Shown here piece by piece: positions 6,771-13,352 of a stretch of 13,396 bases of DNA. Within the stretch, counting starts at the first letter, position 1, and the number at the start of each line of letters is the position of its first letter. This DNA is from Paracoccaceae bacterium (lineage in GTDB: Bacteria > Pseudomonadota > Alphaproteobacteria > Rhodobacterales > Rhodobacteraceae), in the NCBI GenBank assembly GCA_015487335.1, contig WFPZ01000228.1:1-13396 (forward strand). Reading direction: 5' to 3'. The translations under genes and the position numbers were made by a program. The notes beneath the pieces are model-generated. The model ran no database searches. It saw only the letters and a program-made list of their open reading frames with translations, and had not been told where the DNA came from.

Positions 6771-6794
6771 ATCAGGGCCGCCAGGGCGGCTGAT
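6771..6794. repeat. Inverted repeat upstream of chvI
   Basis: ATCAG (6771-6775) pairs with CTGAT (6790-6794), and after a two-base GG bulge the inner CCGC pairs with GCGG. It lies about 90 bp upstream of the chvI start codon and could be an operator or a structured DNA/RNA element. No T-run follows it on either strand, so a terminator is unlikely. Confidence 0.35.
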
Positions 6795-6882
6795 TTGCAG
6801 TTAACAGTTGATTCCAGGGGGCGGAAACGGGATTATGATGTAAAAAAATGACAAGCAGAGCAGCACAAGGATACCTCTTATC

Positions 6883-7584
6883 ATGTCGAGGATAGCATTG
6901 GTGGATGACGACAGGAACATCCTGACGTCGGTATCCATGACTCTTGAGGCCGAGGGTTTCGAGGTCGAAACCTACAATGACGGGCAGGCGGCACTCGATG
7001 CCTTCAACAAGAAGCTGCCGGACATGGCGGTGCTCGACATCAAGATGCCCCGCATGGACGGGATGGATCTGCTCCAGCGGCTGCGGCAGAAGACCTCGAT
7101 GCCGGTCATTTTCCTTACCTCCAAGGATGACGAGATCGACGAGGTGCTCGGCCTGCGCATGGGGGCCGACGACTATGTCAAGAAGCCGTTCTCCCAGCGC
7201 CTTCTGGTGGAGCGGATCCGTGCCCTGCTGCGCCGCCAGGAAGCGATCGAAAGCGGCGAGCGCCCCGATGGCGAAGAGCACAAGGTCATGGTGCGCGGCA
7301 ACCTCACCATGGACCCGCTGCGCCATGCCGTGACGTGGAAGGGCAAGGACGTATCTCTCACGGTCACCGAGTTTCTGCTGCTGCAGGCGCTGGCCCAGCG
7401 CCCCGGCTTCGTGAAAAGCCGCGATCAGCTGATGGATGTGGCCTATGACGATCAGGTCTATGTGGACGATCGCACCATCGACAGCCACATCAAGCGTCTG
7501 CGCAAGAAGATGCGCGCGGTTGACCCCGACTTTTCGGCCATCGAAACCCTTTACGGTATCGGATACAGATACAATGAGGAATGA
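6883..7584 (+). CDS. chvI: Two-component response regulator ChvI
   Basis: This 233-residue OmpR/PhoB-type regulator has an N-terminal receiver with the acidic pocket Asp8-Asp10 (VDDD), phospho-acceptor Asp52 (VLDIKMP), the switch residue in FLTSKDD and Lys101 (YVKKPF). The C-terminal winged helix, about residues 130-232, has VTEFLLLQALAQRPGFVKSR, then DDRTIDSHIKRLRKKM and the wing GIGYRYNEE. The overall sequence is that of ChvI (BvrR in Brucella), the regulator that with ChvG controls envelope, acid-stress, motility and carbon genes. The ATG at 6883 has AAGGA 11 bases upstream. Its last four bases (ATGA) overlap the start of chvG, so the two are translationally coupled. It is transcribed divergently from pckA, which ChvI orthologues are reported to influence in some alphaproteobacteria. 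Confidence 0.96.
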   Translation: MSRIALVDDDRNILTSVSMTLEAEGFEVETYNDGQAALDAFNKKLPDMAVLDIKMPRMDGMDLLQRLRQKTSMPVIFLTSKDDEIDEVLGLRMGADDYVKKPFSQRLLVERIRALLRRQEAIESGERPDGEEHKVMVRGNLTMDPLRHAVTWKGKDVSLTVTEFLLLQALAQRPGFVKSRDQLMDVAYDDQVYVDDRTIDSHIKRLRKKMRAVDPDFSAIETLYGIGYRYNEE

Positions 7585-9314
7585 TGACGCTTGCGCCGAG
7601 GATAGACGTGCGTGATGCGGAACTGACCAGGGACACCGACGTCGTTCTCGGCGAGGACTGGATCGCCCCGCAGACGGAGGCGGATTCCGAGCTGCGGGCC
7701 AGCCGTGCCCGCCGCGGTCTCTTCTCGATCAACCGCTCGCCTCTGGCGCGGAAGATCGTCACGTTCAATCTGCTGGCCCTGATCATCCTGGTCGCCGGGG
7801 TTCTCTATCTCAACCCGTTCCGCGACAGCCTTGTCACCTTGCGCGAGCGCGGCCTCGTTTCCGAAGCCGAACTGGTTGCAGACGTGCTGGAAGCCCGGCT
7901 GGCCGCTGTCGGAGAAGACGGGCTGGCCCCCGCTGCGGGCCCGGACATGGGCGAGGTCCTTTCGGGTCTCGACCTGAACGAGGGTGTCGAGGTTTACCTG
8001 TTCGACAGCCAGGGCAATCTCGTGGCATCCACGATTGGCAGGCCGCGTGCGGGCCAGGCCCCGGTTGCCGGCTTCAAGGAGGGCGGGCGCAGCACCATCA
8101 TTACCGGGTTTCTCAATTCGGTCTTCGAATCCATTTCGGCCCTGCTGGCCCCCGGCTCTCCGCCGGCGTCCGATTACGACCCGCTGGAGCAGCTGCGCGA
8201 GCTGGTTCCGGCCACCATGTCGGGCACCACTCAGGTGAATACCGGCGTCGATGGCAGCGGCAGCACGATCTTCTCAGTCTCCACGCCGGTGATGGCCGAT
8301 GGCCGCCCGGTGGGCGCGGTGGCGCTTACCAGCGCGGCCGGCGAGATCGACGAGCTGGTGCGCGCCGAGCGCGAGCAGATCCTGCAGATGTTCGTCATCG
8401 CCATTCTCGTATCCGTCGGCCTCAGCCTGGTGCTGGCCTCGACGATTGCCAATCCGCTTTCCGATCTGGCCACGGCAGCCGAGGTGGGCCGCGACCGCAA
8501 TTCGCGCAAGATGAGCCCCGGGCGGGTGCGCATCCCCGATCTCTCCGGCAGGCCCGACGAGATCGGCAGGCTTTCGAGCGCCCTGCGCGGCATGGTCTCG
8601 GCGCTTTACGACCGGATCGAGGCGAACGAGCAGTTCGCCGCCGACGTGGCCCATGAAATCAAGAACCCGCTGGCTTCGCTGCGCTCTGCGGTGGGGACGC
8701 TGCGGGTGGCCAAGCGCGAGGATCAGCGCAACAAGCTGCTGGACGTGATCGAGCACGACGTGCGGCGCCTCGACCGCCTGGTCAGCGACATCTCCAACGC
8801 CTCGCGCCTCGACAGCGAGCTGGTGAAGGAAGAGGAAGAGCCTTTCGACCTCACCCGGATGATCCGCAACATCACGGATTATCTCGGCAAGGAAGCGGCC
8901 GAAAAGGGGATAGAGTTCATCACCGATCTTCCCGGAGAGCCGATCATCATCCAGGGGCTCGAGGCCCGCCTGGCGCAGGTGTTCGTGAACCTGATCACCA
9001 ACGCCATCTCCTTCTGCGAAGAAGGCGATGCGATCCGGGTCTGGGCACGGCAGCGCGAAAACCGGGTGCTGGCGGTGGTCGAGGATACCGGACCGGGAAT
9101 TCCCGACCAGGCGCTGACCAAGATCTTCAACCGGTTCTACACCTCGCGCCCCGAGGGGCAGTTCGGCAACAACTCCGGCCTGGGGCTGGCGATCTCGAAA
9201 CAGATCGTGGAGGCCCATGGCGGCGTCATCTGGGCCGAGAACATACGCCCCACCGATGCCGATATCTCCTCCGAACCGCTGGGTGCCCGTTTCGTCGTGG
9301 GGCTGCCGGTCTGA
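7581..9314 (+). CDS. chvG: Sensor histidine kinase ChvG
   Basis: This 577-residue inner-membrane sensor kinase has a charged cytoplasmic N-terminus (1-57), TM1 at about 59-77 (IVTFNLLALIILVAGVLYL), a periplasmic sensing region to about 265, and TM2 at about 267-287. A HAMP linker follows, then the H-box FAADVAHEIKNPLASL with phospho-acceptor His358. The ATPase domain has N470 and N474 in the N-box (VNLITNAI), DTGPGIP as G1 and NNSGLGLAIS as G2. The layout matches ChvG/BvrS, with the Sensor_TM1 and Stimulus_sens_1 regions known in that group. It autophosphorylates and passes phosphate to ChvI; in rhizobia the periplasmic repressor ExoR restrains it, but no exoR lies in this window. A moderately hydrophobic stretch near residues 172-192 in the periplasmic part may lie on the membrane. 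The start overlaps the chvI stop as ATGA. Confidence 0.96.
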   Translation: MMTLAPRIDVRDAELTRDTDVVLGEDWIAPQTEADSELRASRARRGLFSINRSPLARKIVTFNLLALIILVAGVLYLNPFRDSLVTLRERGLVSEAELVADVLEARLAAVGEDGLAPAAGPDMGEVLSGLDLNEGVEVYLFDSQGNLVASTIGRPRAGQAPVAGFKEGGRSTIITGFLNSVFESISALLAPGSPPASDYDPLEQLRELVPATMSGTTQVNTGVDGSGSTIFSVSTPVMADGRPVGAVALTSAAGEIDELVRAEREQILQMFVIAILVSVGLSLVLASTIANPLSDLATAAEVGRDRNSRKMSPGRVRIPDLSGRPDEIGRLSSALRGMVSALYDRIEANEQFAADVAHEIKNPLASLRSAVGTLRVAKREDQRNKLLDVIEHDVRRLDRLVSDISNASRLDSELVKEEEEPFDLTRMIRNITDYLGKEAAEKGIEFITDLPGEPIIIQGLEARLAQVFVNLITNAISFCEEGDAIRVWARQRENRVLAVVEDTGPGIPDQALTKIFNRFYTSRPEGQFGNNSGLGLAISKQIVEAHGGVIWAENIRPTDADISSEPLGARFVVGLPV

Positions 9315-9399
9315 GGTCTGCTTCGGCGCAGAAGGCCAGCGCGGGCGATGGCGGGCGCTCTTCGCAGCCGCGCGGGGGCGCCCATGCGGGAGGAAAGGC

Positions 9400-9837
9400 A
9401 TGAGCCACCAGCCAGCGGGCAACCGGCAGACCGTCCACGCCAGCTGCGTGGCGCTCGATGGTGCGGGGGTGCTGATCATGGGGCCGTCGGGCTCGGGCAA
9501 GTCGGCCATGGCGCTGCGCCTTATGGCGCTCGGGGCGCGGCTGGTGGCCGATGACCGCACCATCCTCGAGGCCGCGCAGGAGGGGCTGATCGCCCGCTGC
9601 CCGCCGCAGATCCGTGGCCGGATCGAGGCACGCGGGGTCGGGATCCTGGCCGCCGAATGCGTGGCCTGCGCCCCGCTGCGCCTTGCCGTCGATCTCGGCC
9701 GGCAGGAGGAAGAGCGCCTGCCGCCTCGCCGCACCGCCCGTTTTCTGGGGCGCGAGATAGCGCTGCTTCACAGCCCCGTGCATGGACATTTTCCCGAAGC
9801 CGTCGTGCAATATCTCAAGGGAGGGAGATGCGACTGA
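9400..9837 (+). CDS. hprK: HPr kinase/phosphorylase, short alphaproteobacterial form
   Basis: This 145-residue protein contains only the catalytic half of HprK, which is about 310 residues in Firmicutes; the short form is normal for alphaproteobacteria. It phosphorylates HPr on its regulatory serine with ATP and can remove the phosphate. The P-loop GPSGSGKS covers residues 28-35 with Lys34, followed by the acidic VADDRT (Asp51, Asp52) and the HprK signature IEARGVGIL at 75-83. The C-terminal region has DLGRQEEERLPPRR and FLGREIALLHSPV. The ATG at 9400 is preceded by an excellent ribosome site, GGGAGGA at 9388-9393. An in-frame start at 9217 would lie deep in chvG and is rejected. There are 85 bp between chvG and this start, the largest gap in the cluster, so an internal promoter here is possible. 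Its target serine is present in the HPr encoded downstream. Confidence 0.94.
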   Translation: MSHQPAGNRQTVHASCVALDGAGVLIMGPSGSGKSAMALRLMALGARLVADDRTILEAAQEGLIARCPPQIRGRIEARGVGILAAECVACAPLRLAVDLGRQEEERLPPRRTARFLGREIALLHSPVHGHFPEAVVQYLKGGRCD

Positions 9838-10787
9838 TGCCCCCGATGCCAGACAGACCCGGACCCGCCCCCGGGGCCGCGCGCGGCGGCGGCCAGAGAG
9901 TGGTTCTCGTCACCGGCCCCTCGGGGGCGGGGCGCCAGACCGCTGTCAAGGCACTGGAGGATATCGGCTTCGAGGCCATCGACAACCTGCCGCTCTCGCT
10001 GACGCCGCGGCTGCTGGAGGGCCCGCCGATCGGACGGCCCCTGGCGCTGGGGATCGACGTGCGCAACCGGGATTTCTCGGTCAATGCGCTGATCGAAACG
10101 GTGGACATGCTCTCGCACCGGCCCGATCTGGAGTTCGAGCTTCTCTACCTAGACTGCAATGCCGATGTGCTGCTGCGCCGGTTTTCCGAAACCCGGCGGC
10201 GCCACCCCCTGGCCCCCGCGGAATCGCCGCAGGAAGGGATCGAGCGGGAGTTCGATCTGCTGGTCCCGATCCGCGCGCGTGCCAACCTTCTGATCGACAC
10301 CTCCGATCTTACCCCCCACGAGCTGCGTGCAGAACTGGAAAGGTGGTTCGGCACCACTGCCGGCAGCCGGCTGGCGGTATCGGTGCAGTCGTTTTCCTAC
10401 AAGCGGGGGGTGCCGCGCGGCGTCGACATGATCTTCGATTGCCGTTTTCTGCGCAACCCCTACTGGGAAGCCGGCCTGCGCCCGCTCGACGGCCGCGATG
10501 CGCAGGTTGCGGCCCATGTGGAGGGCGATGAGCGATTCGGCGAGTTTTTCGACCGGGTCGTGGGGCTGATGGAGATGCTGCTGCCGGCCTTCGCCGAAGA
10601 GGGAAAATCCTACCTCTCCGTGGCCTTTGGCTGCACCGGGGGGCAGCACCGTTCGGTCGTGGTGGCGGAAAAACTGGCGAATGCACTTGCAGCATCGGGG
10701 TGGCAGGTGTCTAAAAGGCACCGGGAACTGGAGCGTCCGGCCGGCAACAGCAGATCTCCGACCGGACAGGATGGGGGAATGGCGTGA
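9837..10787 (+). CDS. rapZ: RapZ (YvcJ/YhbJ) nucleotide-binding adaptor protein
   Basis: This protein of about 316 residues carries the full RapZ architecture. An N-terminal NTP-binding domain begins RVVLVTGPSGAGRQTAVKAL and continues EDIGFEAIDNLPLSL. The C-terminal domain has VQSFSYKRGVPRGVDMIFDC, RFLRNPYWEAGLRPL, then GCTGGQHRSVVVAEKLA and a final HREL. In E. coli RapZ binds small RNA GlmZ and RNase E to control glucosamine-6-phosphate synthase; in Bacillus, YvcJ hydrolyses nucleotides. The role in Rhodobacterales is not settled. The Walker A lysine is replaced by Arg33. The start is ambiguous: the ATG at 9837 shares one base with the hprK stop and has GGGAG nine bases upstream, while the ATG at 9828 lies too close to that site. 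The last four bases overlap the EIIA start, so translation is coupled. The final 20 or so residues are probably disordered. Confidence 0.95.
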   Translation: MPPMPDRPGPAPGAARGGGQRVVLVTGPSGAGRQTAVKALEDIGFEAIDNLPLSLTPRLLEGPPIGRPLALGIDVRNRDFSVNALIETVDMLSHRPDLEFELLYLDCNADVLLRRFSETRRRHPLAPAESPQEGIEREFDLLVPIRARANLLIDTSDLTPHELRAELERWFGTTAGSRLAVSVQSFSYKRGVPRGVDMIFDCRFLRNPYWEAGLRPLDGRDAQVAAHVEGDERFGEFFDRVVGLMEMLLPAFAEEGKSYLSVAFGCTGGQHRSVVVAEKLANALAASGWQVSKRHRELERPAGNSRSPTGQDGGMA

Positions 10788-11176
10788 TCGGAATCGTGAT
10801 CGTCGCACATGGGGGGCTGGCCAGGGAATACCTGGCCGCTGTCGAGCACGTTGTCGGCAAGCAGTCGGGGATTCGCGCCATTTCCATCGAGGCCGATCAC
10901 GACCGCGCCGCCAAGCAGGCCGAGATCTGCGCCGCCGCCGACATCGTGGATACAGGTGACGGGGTGATCATCGTCACTGACATGTTCGGCGGTTCTCCCT
11001 CCAACCTGTCGCTGCTGGCCTGTTCCTGCGGCAATCGGCAGATCATCTACGGGGCCAACCTGCCGATGCTGGTGAAACTGGCGAAATCCCGCCATCTGCC
11101 GGTGCCGGTTGCGGTGGAAAATGCCAAGGCGGCCGGGCGCAAGTATATTGACAGCCTCGACATCACCTCGGAATGA
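10784..11176 (+). CDS. manX: PTS EIIA component, mannose family (regulatory PTS)
   Basis: This 130-residue single-domain protein begins with GTG at 10784 inside the last codons of rapZ (GTGA overlap) and is preceded by GGGGGA at 10773-10778. IVIVAHGGLA puts the phosphorylated histidine at His9, as in the mannose-type EIIA domain. VIIVTDMFGGSPSN and a C-terminal helix rich in AKAAGRKYI complete the fold. In a transport PTS this domain would hand phosphate to EIIB, but no EIIB or EIIC gene is present. The stand-alone EIIA next to hprK and ptsH is the usual alphaproteobacterial regulatory PTS, where the phosphate state of EIIA is thought to report metabolic status. Its partners are HPr (next gene) and, elsewhere in the genome, an EI such as PtsP. 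Its stop lies seven bases before the HPr start. Confidence 0.94.
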   Translation: MIGIVIVAHGGLAREYLAAVEHVVGKQSGIRAISIEADHDRAAKQAEICAAADIVDTGDGVIIVTDMFGGSPSNLSLLACSCGNRQIIYGANLPMLVKLAKSRHLPVPVAVENAKAAGRKYIDSLDITSE

Positions 11177-11183
11177 ACGCTGC

Positions 11184-11462
11184 ATGAGCACCACCTGTTC
11201 CCGCAAACTCCGCATCGTGAACGAAAAGGGCCTGCATGCCCGGGCCTCGGCCAGGATGGTCGAGGTGGTGGAGGCCCATGACGCCAGCGCCGAGGTGAGC
11301 AAGGACGGGCTCACCGCTTCGGGCGACTCGATCATGGGGCTTTTGATGTTGGCAGCATCGAAGGGAAGCACTATTGAGGTTGTGACCACTGGCCCGGAGG
11401 CGGAGAAGCTGGCCGATGCCCTGGAGGCGCTCGTCGCCGACAGGTTCGGCGAAGACGCCTGA
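11184..11462 (+). CDS. ptsH: Phosphocarrier protein HPr
   Basis: This 92-residue protein, slightly longer at the N-terminus than E. coli HPr, carries phosphate between EI and EIIA. NEKGLHARASA contains the phosphorylated His18 (His15 in other HPr), with the neighbouring Arg20. GDSIMGLLML contains Ser49, equivalent to the regulatory Ser46, so it is a proper substrate for the HprK encoded upstream. The ending KLADALEALVADRFGEDA is the usual last helix. The start ATG at 11184 gives the family N-terminus and lies seven bases after the EIIA stop, with a weak GGAA ribosome site. The next gene starts a single base after the stop, so all five genes from hprK to the acyltransferase look co-translated. 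HPr phosphorylated on Ser49 would be expected to be a poor EI substrate, coupling ATP level to the phospho-relay. Confidence 0.95.
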   Translation: MSTTCSRKLRIVNEKGLHARASARMVEVVEAHDASAEVSKDGLTASGDSIMGLLMLAASKGSTIEVVTTGPEAEKLADALEALVADRFGEDA

Positions 11463-11463
11463 G

Positions 11464-12393
11464 ATGGTCAAGCACCAAAGCTTGAAGGACGGGGTGAAGC
11501 GCTTGGCAGACGCGAACCAGGATATCCCTGCGGACACGCAGCCGCCGTCGCAGCCCTATGTGCCCTACGACAAGCGGCGCCTGTCCTATGCCGGAACCTT
11601 CACCGACCCACGCAAGGTGATCACCATCCGCACGCTGGAGTGGCTGACCGGCAAGATCACCCTGCTGCGCCGCATCCGCGCCTTCGAGCGGGCCGGCGTG
11701 CCGCATGGCGTACAGTTCTTTCCCCGGGCGCTGGAGCAGATGGGCATCGATCTGCTGGTTCCGGACGAGCAGGTCGACAACATTCCCGAAACCGGGCCTC
11801 TGATCGTCGTGGCCAATCATCCCAACGGTATTGTCGACGGGATGATCCTGGCCGCCCTGGTGGGGCGCAAGCGCGACGACTTCCTGATCCTGACGCGCTC
11901 GCTGGTGGCGGGGGTGCGGGAGGTCAAGCAGTTCATGCTGCCGGTGCCCTTCCCGCATGAGGAGGACGCCTTCCGCCGCAGCCTCGAGATGCGCAAGAAG
12001 GCGATGGAGCGGCTGAAGGAGGGGGGCGCCATCATCCTGTTTCCGGCAGGGCAGGTCGCGGCCTCCGAAACCTGGTTCGGACCGGCCGTCGAGGCCGAGT
12101 GGAACCCGTTTACCGCCAAGATGATCCAGCGCTCCGGCGCCACCGTGTTGCCGATCTTCTTTCCGGGGCAGAATTCGCGCCTGTATCTGATGGCCAATCG
12201 CATATCTGCCACGCTCCGGCAGGGGTTGTTGCTGCACGAGGTGGCAAGGGTTCTCGACAAGCCGCAAAGCCCGGTGATCGGCAAGCCGATCCCGCCGGAA
12301 GAATGGAAGAAACATGCAGGCAATGCCAGCGCCTTCATGGCCTGGCTGCGGGCTCATACCCTGGCTCTGAAGGATCAGGCCCCGCAGCCCTGA
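11464..12393 (+). CDS. Lysophospholipid acyltransferase family protein (PlsC/OlsA-like)
   Basis: This 309-residue protein has a glycerophospholipid acyltransferase core. Motif I is NHPNGIVDG with His119 and Asp125 separated by five residues, the spacing seen in the hemolysin/OlsA-like acyltransferase branch rather than the HX4D of classical PlsC. Motif III is FPAGQVA at 193-199, with Ala where PlsC has Glu. LPIFFPGQNSRLYLM near residues 235-250 is also typical of that branch. Such enzymes transfer an acyl chain to a lysophospholipid or lyso-ornithine lipid at the inner membrane. The substrate cannot be decided here; lyso-ornithine lipid is possible. There is no clear transmembrane segment at the N-terminus, where residues 1-50 are charged and proline-rich. 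The ATG is separated by one base from the HPr stop, and the ribosome site is poor, suggesting translational coupling. This membrane-lipid gene closes the chvIG-PTS cluster and is followed by a hairpin. Confidence 0.85.
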   Translation: MVKHQSLKDGVKRLADANQDIPADTQPPSQPYVPYDKRRLSYAGTFTDPRKVITIRTLEWLTGKITLLRRIRAFERAGVPHGVQFFPRALEQMGIDLLVPDEQVDNIPETGPLIVVANHPNGIVDGMILAALVGRKRDDFLILTRSLVAGVREVKQFMLPVPFPHEEDAFRRSLEMRKKAMERLKEGGAIILFPAGQVAASETWFGPAVEAEWNPFTAKMIQRSGATVLPIFFPGQNSRLYLMANRISATLRQGLLLHEVARVLDKPQSPVIGKPIPPEEWKKHAGNASAFMAWLRAHTLALKDQAPQP

Positions 12394-12406
12394 GCCCGCG
12401 CGGCGC

Positions 12407-12431
12407 ATCCGGTTTTTGCGAAAAACCGGAT
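12407..12431 (+). terminator. Perfect 11-bp hairpin after the acyltransferase gene
   Basis: ATCCGGTTTTT (12407-12417) and AAAAACCGGAT (12421-12431) are exact inverted copies around a 3-base loop GCG. It starts 14 bp after the acyltransferase stop and lies between convergent genes, so it is well placed as a bidirectional terminator. The A/T-rich inner half of the stem, rather than a downstream T-run, is unusual for a classical intrinsic terminator. Confidence 0.65.
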
Positions 12432-12436
12432 TCCAT

Positions 12437-12456
12437 GCCTCCGGCGGGAGTATTTT
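12437..12456 (+). repeat. Rhodobacterales-type intergenic tag (GCCTCCGGCGGGAGTATTTT)
   Basis: The 20-base sequence contains CTCC-GGCGGGAG, in which CTCC can pair with GGAG or CCTCC with the G-rich arm, followed by TATTTT. I recall very similar CTCCGGCGGGAGTATTT tags beyond the 3' ends of genes in many Rhodobacter, Paracoccus and Roseobacter genomes. It may act as a transcription terminator (small hairpin plus T-rich tail) or as an RNA-processing site. Only one copy is present in this window, so its repeated nature rests on recollection. Confidence 0.55.
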
Positions 12457-12476
12457 CGCAAGGTGAAACGCAGGTG

Positions 12477-13352
12477 TCAGCGCGTGGGAACGGGGGTTTC
12501 CCCCCGGTAGTCGTAGAAGCCGCGTTGCGTCTTGCGCCCCAGCCAGCCGGCCTCGACGTATTTGGTCAGGAGAGGGCAGGGGCGGTACTTGGTATCGGCC
12601 AGCCCATCATGGAGGACATTCATGATGGCCAGGCAGGTGTCGAGGCCGATGAAATCGGCCAGTTCCAGCGGCCCCATCGGGTGGTTGGCGCCCAGCCGCA
12701 GCGACTGGTCGATGGATTGCACCGATCCCACGCCCTCGTACAGGGTGTAGACCGCTTCGTTGATCATCGGCATCAGGATGCGGTTGACGATGAAGCCGGG
12801 GAAGTCCTCGGCGCTGGCGGCCGTCTTGCCGAGACGTTCGACCACGCCGAGGCAGGCGTTGTAGGTTTCCTCGTCGGTGGCGATGCCGCGGATGAGCTCG
12901 ACCAGCTGCATCACCGGCACCGGGTTCATGAAGTGAAACCCCATGAACTTCTCTGGCCGGTCGGTGCGCGAGGCCAGCCGGGTGATGGAAATGGACGAGG
13001 TGTTGGAGGTGAGAATCGTGTGCGGTTTCAGATGCGGGACCAGATCCTCGAAGATGGCGGTTTTCACGGTTTCCCGTTCGGTGGCCGATTCGATGATCAG
13101 GTCGCAGGCGCCGAGATCTGCCAGCTTCAGGGTGGTGCGGATGCGGGCCAGGGCGGCCTGCTTGTCCTCGGGGGTGATCTTCTCGCGCGCGACCTGGCGT
13201 TCGAGGTTTCTGTCGATCCGGGCCAGGGCTGCGTCGAGCGCCTCCTGGCTGATGTCGGTCAGAAGCACGTCATAGCCGGCCACCGCGCAGACATGGGCGA
13301 TGCCATTGCCCATCTGCCCCGCGCCGACGACCCCGATGCTCTGGATTTCCAT
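12477..13352 (-). CDS. hbd: 3-hydroxybutyryl-CoA dehydrogenase
   Basis: This 291-residue enzyme is the standard length for stand-alone Hbd. It interconverts (S)-3-hydroxybutyryl-CoA and acetoacetyl-CoA with NAD(P)(H) in the cytoplasm. The N-terminal Rossmann domain starts MEIQSIGVVGAGQMGNG with GxGxxG at Gly10-Gly12-Gly15 and Asp33 ending the second strand, which favours NAD(H). Catalytic-site residues are visible: Ser119 in SNTSS, His140 in GFHFMNPVP, Glu152 in QLVELIRG and Asn190 in FIVNRILMPMINEA. The C-terminal dimer domain has LGANHPMGPLELADFIGLDT and ends WLGRKTQRGFYDYRG. The start at 13350-13352 is supported by AGGAG six bases upstream; the in-frame ATG 14 codons earlier lacks such support. 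In Rhodobacterales this gene is often next to the ETF genes, which would lie beyond the window edge. It handles C4 acyl-CoA in butyrate or polyhydroxybutyrate turnover and connects with mcd metabolism. Confidence 0.96.
   Translation of the reverse strand: MEIQSIGVVGAGQMGNGIAHVCAVAGYDVLLTDISQEALDAALARIDRNLERQVAREKITPEDKQAALARIRTTLKLADLGACDLIIESATERETVKTAIFEDLVPHLKPHTILTSNTSSISITRLASRTDRPEKFMGFHFMNPVPVMQLVELIRGIATDEETYNACLGVVERLGKTAASAEDFPGFIVNRILMPMINEAVYTLYEGVGSVQSIDQSLRLGANHPMGPLELADFIGLDTCLAIMNVLHDGLADTKYRPCPLLTKYVEAGWLGRKTQRGFYDYRGETPVPTR

Larger units (their letters stand above)
6493..6882. other. Divergent regulatory region between pckA and chvI
   Basis: This 390-bp stretch has no credible gene. 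From left to right it holds the pckA ribosome site and leader (about 6493-6578), a GC hairpin, the pckA promoter candidate, the four TTAGCGC elements, a G-rich stretch at 6706-6736, an AT-richer segment with an inverted repeat (6771-6794), and the chvI leader with an A-run TAAAAAAA at 6841-6848 and the ribosome site AAGGA at 6867-6871. A chvI promoter could use TATGAT at 6834-6839 as -10, but the nearest -35-like TTGATT (6808-6813) is 20 bp away, too far for confidence. Confidence 0.5.

Noticed and set aside
9217..9399. Extended N-terminus for HprK starting inside chvG
   Set aside because: The extension would overlap the chvG ATPase domain, lacks HprK similarity, and a strong GGGAGGA ribosome site precedes the ATG at 9400.
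8274..9734. Minus-strand open frame (486 codons) opposite chvG and hprK
   Set aside because: It is antisense to two genes with intact catalytic motifs and has a low-complexity, His/Arg/Gly-rich composition.
10784..11462. Sugar-specific PTS transporter
   Set aside because: No EIIB, EIIC or EIID gene is present; a stand-alone EIIA with HPr and HprK fits a regulatory PTS.
11371..12408. Minus-strand open frame opposite the acyltransferase
   Set aside because: The plus-strand frame carries the NHPNGIVDG and FPAG motifs; the minus-strand product resembles nothing and has the same shadow composition.
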